40,430 nucleotides of DNA from Candidatus Moraniibacteriota bacterium (GTDB lineage: Bacteria > Patescibacteriota > Minisyncoccia > Moranbacterales > GCA-2747515): positions 1-40,430 of the forward strand of contig CAMZLB010000005.1 in NCBI GenBank assembly GCA_947311515.1, in the 5' to 3' direction. How positions within the stretch are numbered: position 1 is the first letter of the stretch; each line of letters begins with the position of its first letter. The notes beneath the pieces are model-generated. The model saw only the letters and a program-made list of their open reading frames with translations. It searched no databases and had not been told where the DNA came from. Positions 40,242 to 40,430 of the stretch are shown piece after piece. The position numbers were made by a program, and so were the translations under genes.

Positions 40242-40430
40242 TTATTTAATACCTAAATCTTTTTTCAAAGCATGAATATGCCGTGCAGTCGTTGTATCTG
40301 TTCGTTTTAGTTTCTGGATTTTTTTTATTCCGTGCATGATTGTGGTGTGATTTTTTCCACCAAAATCTTTTCCAATTGCTTCATAACTCATTCGCAAAAC
40401 ATCTTTACATAACAACCACGCAATTTGTCG
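40242..40430 (-). CDS. dnaA: Replication initiator DnaA, C-terminal end (partial)
   Basis: The last 62 codons and stop of dnaA run in from the right edge on the minus strand. They form most of domain IV, the DNA-binding domain that reads DnaA boxes at the origin: RQIAWLLCKDVLRMSYEAIG, then KDFGGKNHTTIMHGIKKIQK. The signature is normally GRDHTTV; here Lys and Asn replace Arg and Asp (GKNHTTI), while the two threonines that touch the bases are kept. The tail (TARHIHALKKDLGI) is the final helix. The sequence is clean and in frame to the window edge, so the gene is very probably intact outside. Ending dnaA here, with parAB, dnaB and priA nearby, points to an origin-proximal region. Confidence 0.93.
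   Translation of the reverse strand, partial: RQIAWLLCKDVLRMSYEAIGKDFGGKNHTTIMHGIKKIQKLKRTDTTTARHIHALKKDLGIK

Overview
The window is about 40 kb of a very AT-rich bacterial chromosome, most likely from a Patescibacteria (Candidate Phyla Radiation) genome. The evidence is a DUF4012 membrane protein at the head of a surface-glycan cluster, an alanyl-tRNA synthetase that stops before the C-Ala domain, a short Rel protein without an ACT domain, many small lineage-specific proteins, and AT-rich leaders that almost never carry a Shine-Dalgarno sequence. Stops are mostly TAA. The one clear TGA stop (17237-17239) lies in an ATGA overlap, so the standard bacterial code fits. The assignment is an inference; no rRNA is present to confirm it.

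Layout. 1-4.8 kb is a decayed accessory strip: the end of a TPR protein, a NUDIX hydrolase, a frameshifted NAD-dependent epimerase, a membrane-anchored unknown protein, and a small membrane peptide next to a thioredoxin-like lipoprotein. 4.8-8.6 kb (minus) is a replication block: dnaB, a coiled-coil protein, and a priA whose helicase motifs have been lost. At 8.7-9.7 kb lies a lipoprotein gene broken at two poly-A runs. 10.0-19.3 kb is a surface polysaccharide locus: DUF4012, a GT4-GT2 fusion, a Wzz-like protein, an O-antigen-ligase-like protein (minus strand), a GT4, and a GT4 fused to a GINT1_N-type propeller. At 19.4 kb is an unknown gene with its own promoter, Shine-Dalgarno and strong terminator, followed by an IS630 remnant.

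20.7-22.6 kb holds tRNA-Leu and parAB. Then follow a D-aminoacylase-like protein lacking its metal ligands, a Rel (p)ppGpp enzyme, a zinc-ribbon protein with ribosomal protein bL25, and a PMT-like membrane glycosyltransferase. After a 1-kb relic gap come a solitary ilvD and a secreted FG-GAP/DUF5648 protein. Two small proteins, alaS and hisS form the next cluster. The right end has an IS1595-type transposase remnant, tRNA-Glu and the last 62 codons of dnaA, which runs off the edge. dnaA, parAB, dnaB and priA in one window suggest that this is the origin-proximal part of the chromosome.

The gaps are not featureless. At least five copies of a diverged AT-rich dispersed repeat, in both orientations, sit in them, plus two further repeat pairs and transposase fossils. 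The picture is of a reduced genome with strong functional genes, pseudo-enzymes that kept their fold but lost catalytic residues, and decayed mobile DNA. The most unusual items are the helicase-dead PriA, the ligand-less D-aminoacylase, the GT4-GINT1_N fusion, the three-repeat DUF5648 tail on an FG-GAP protein, and the repeat family.
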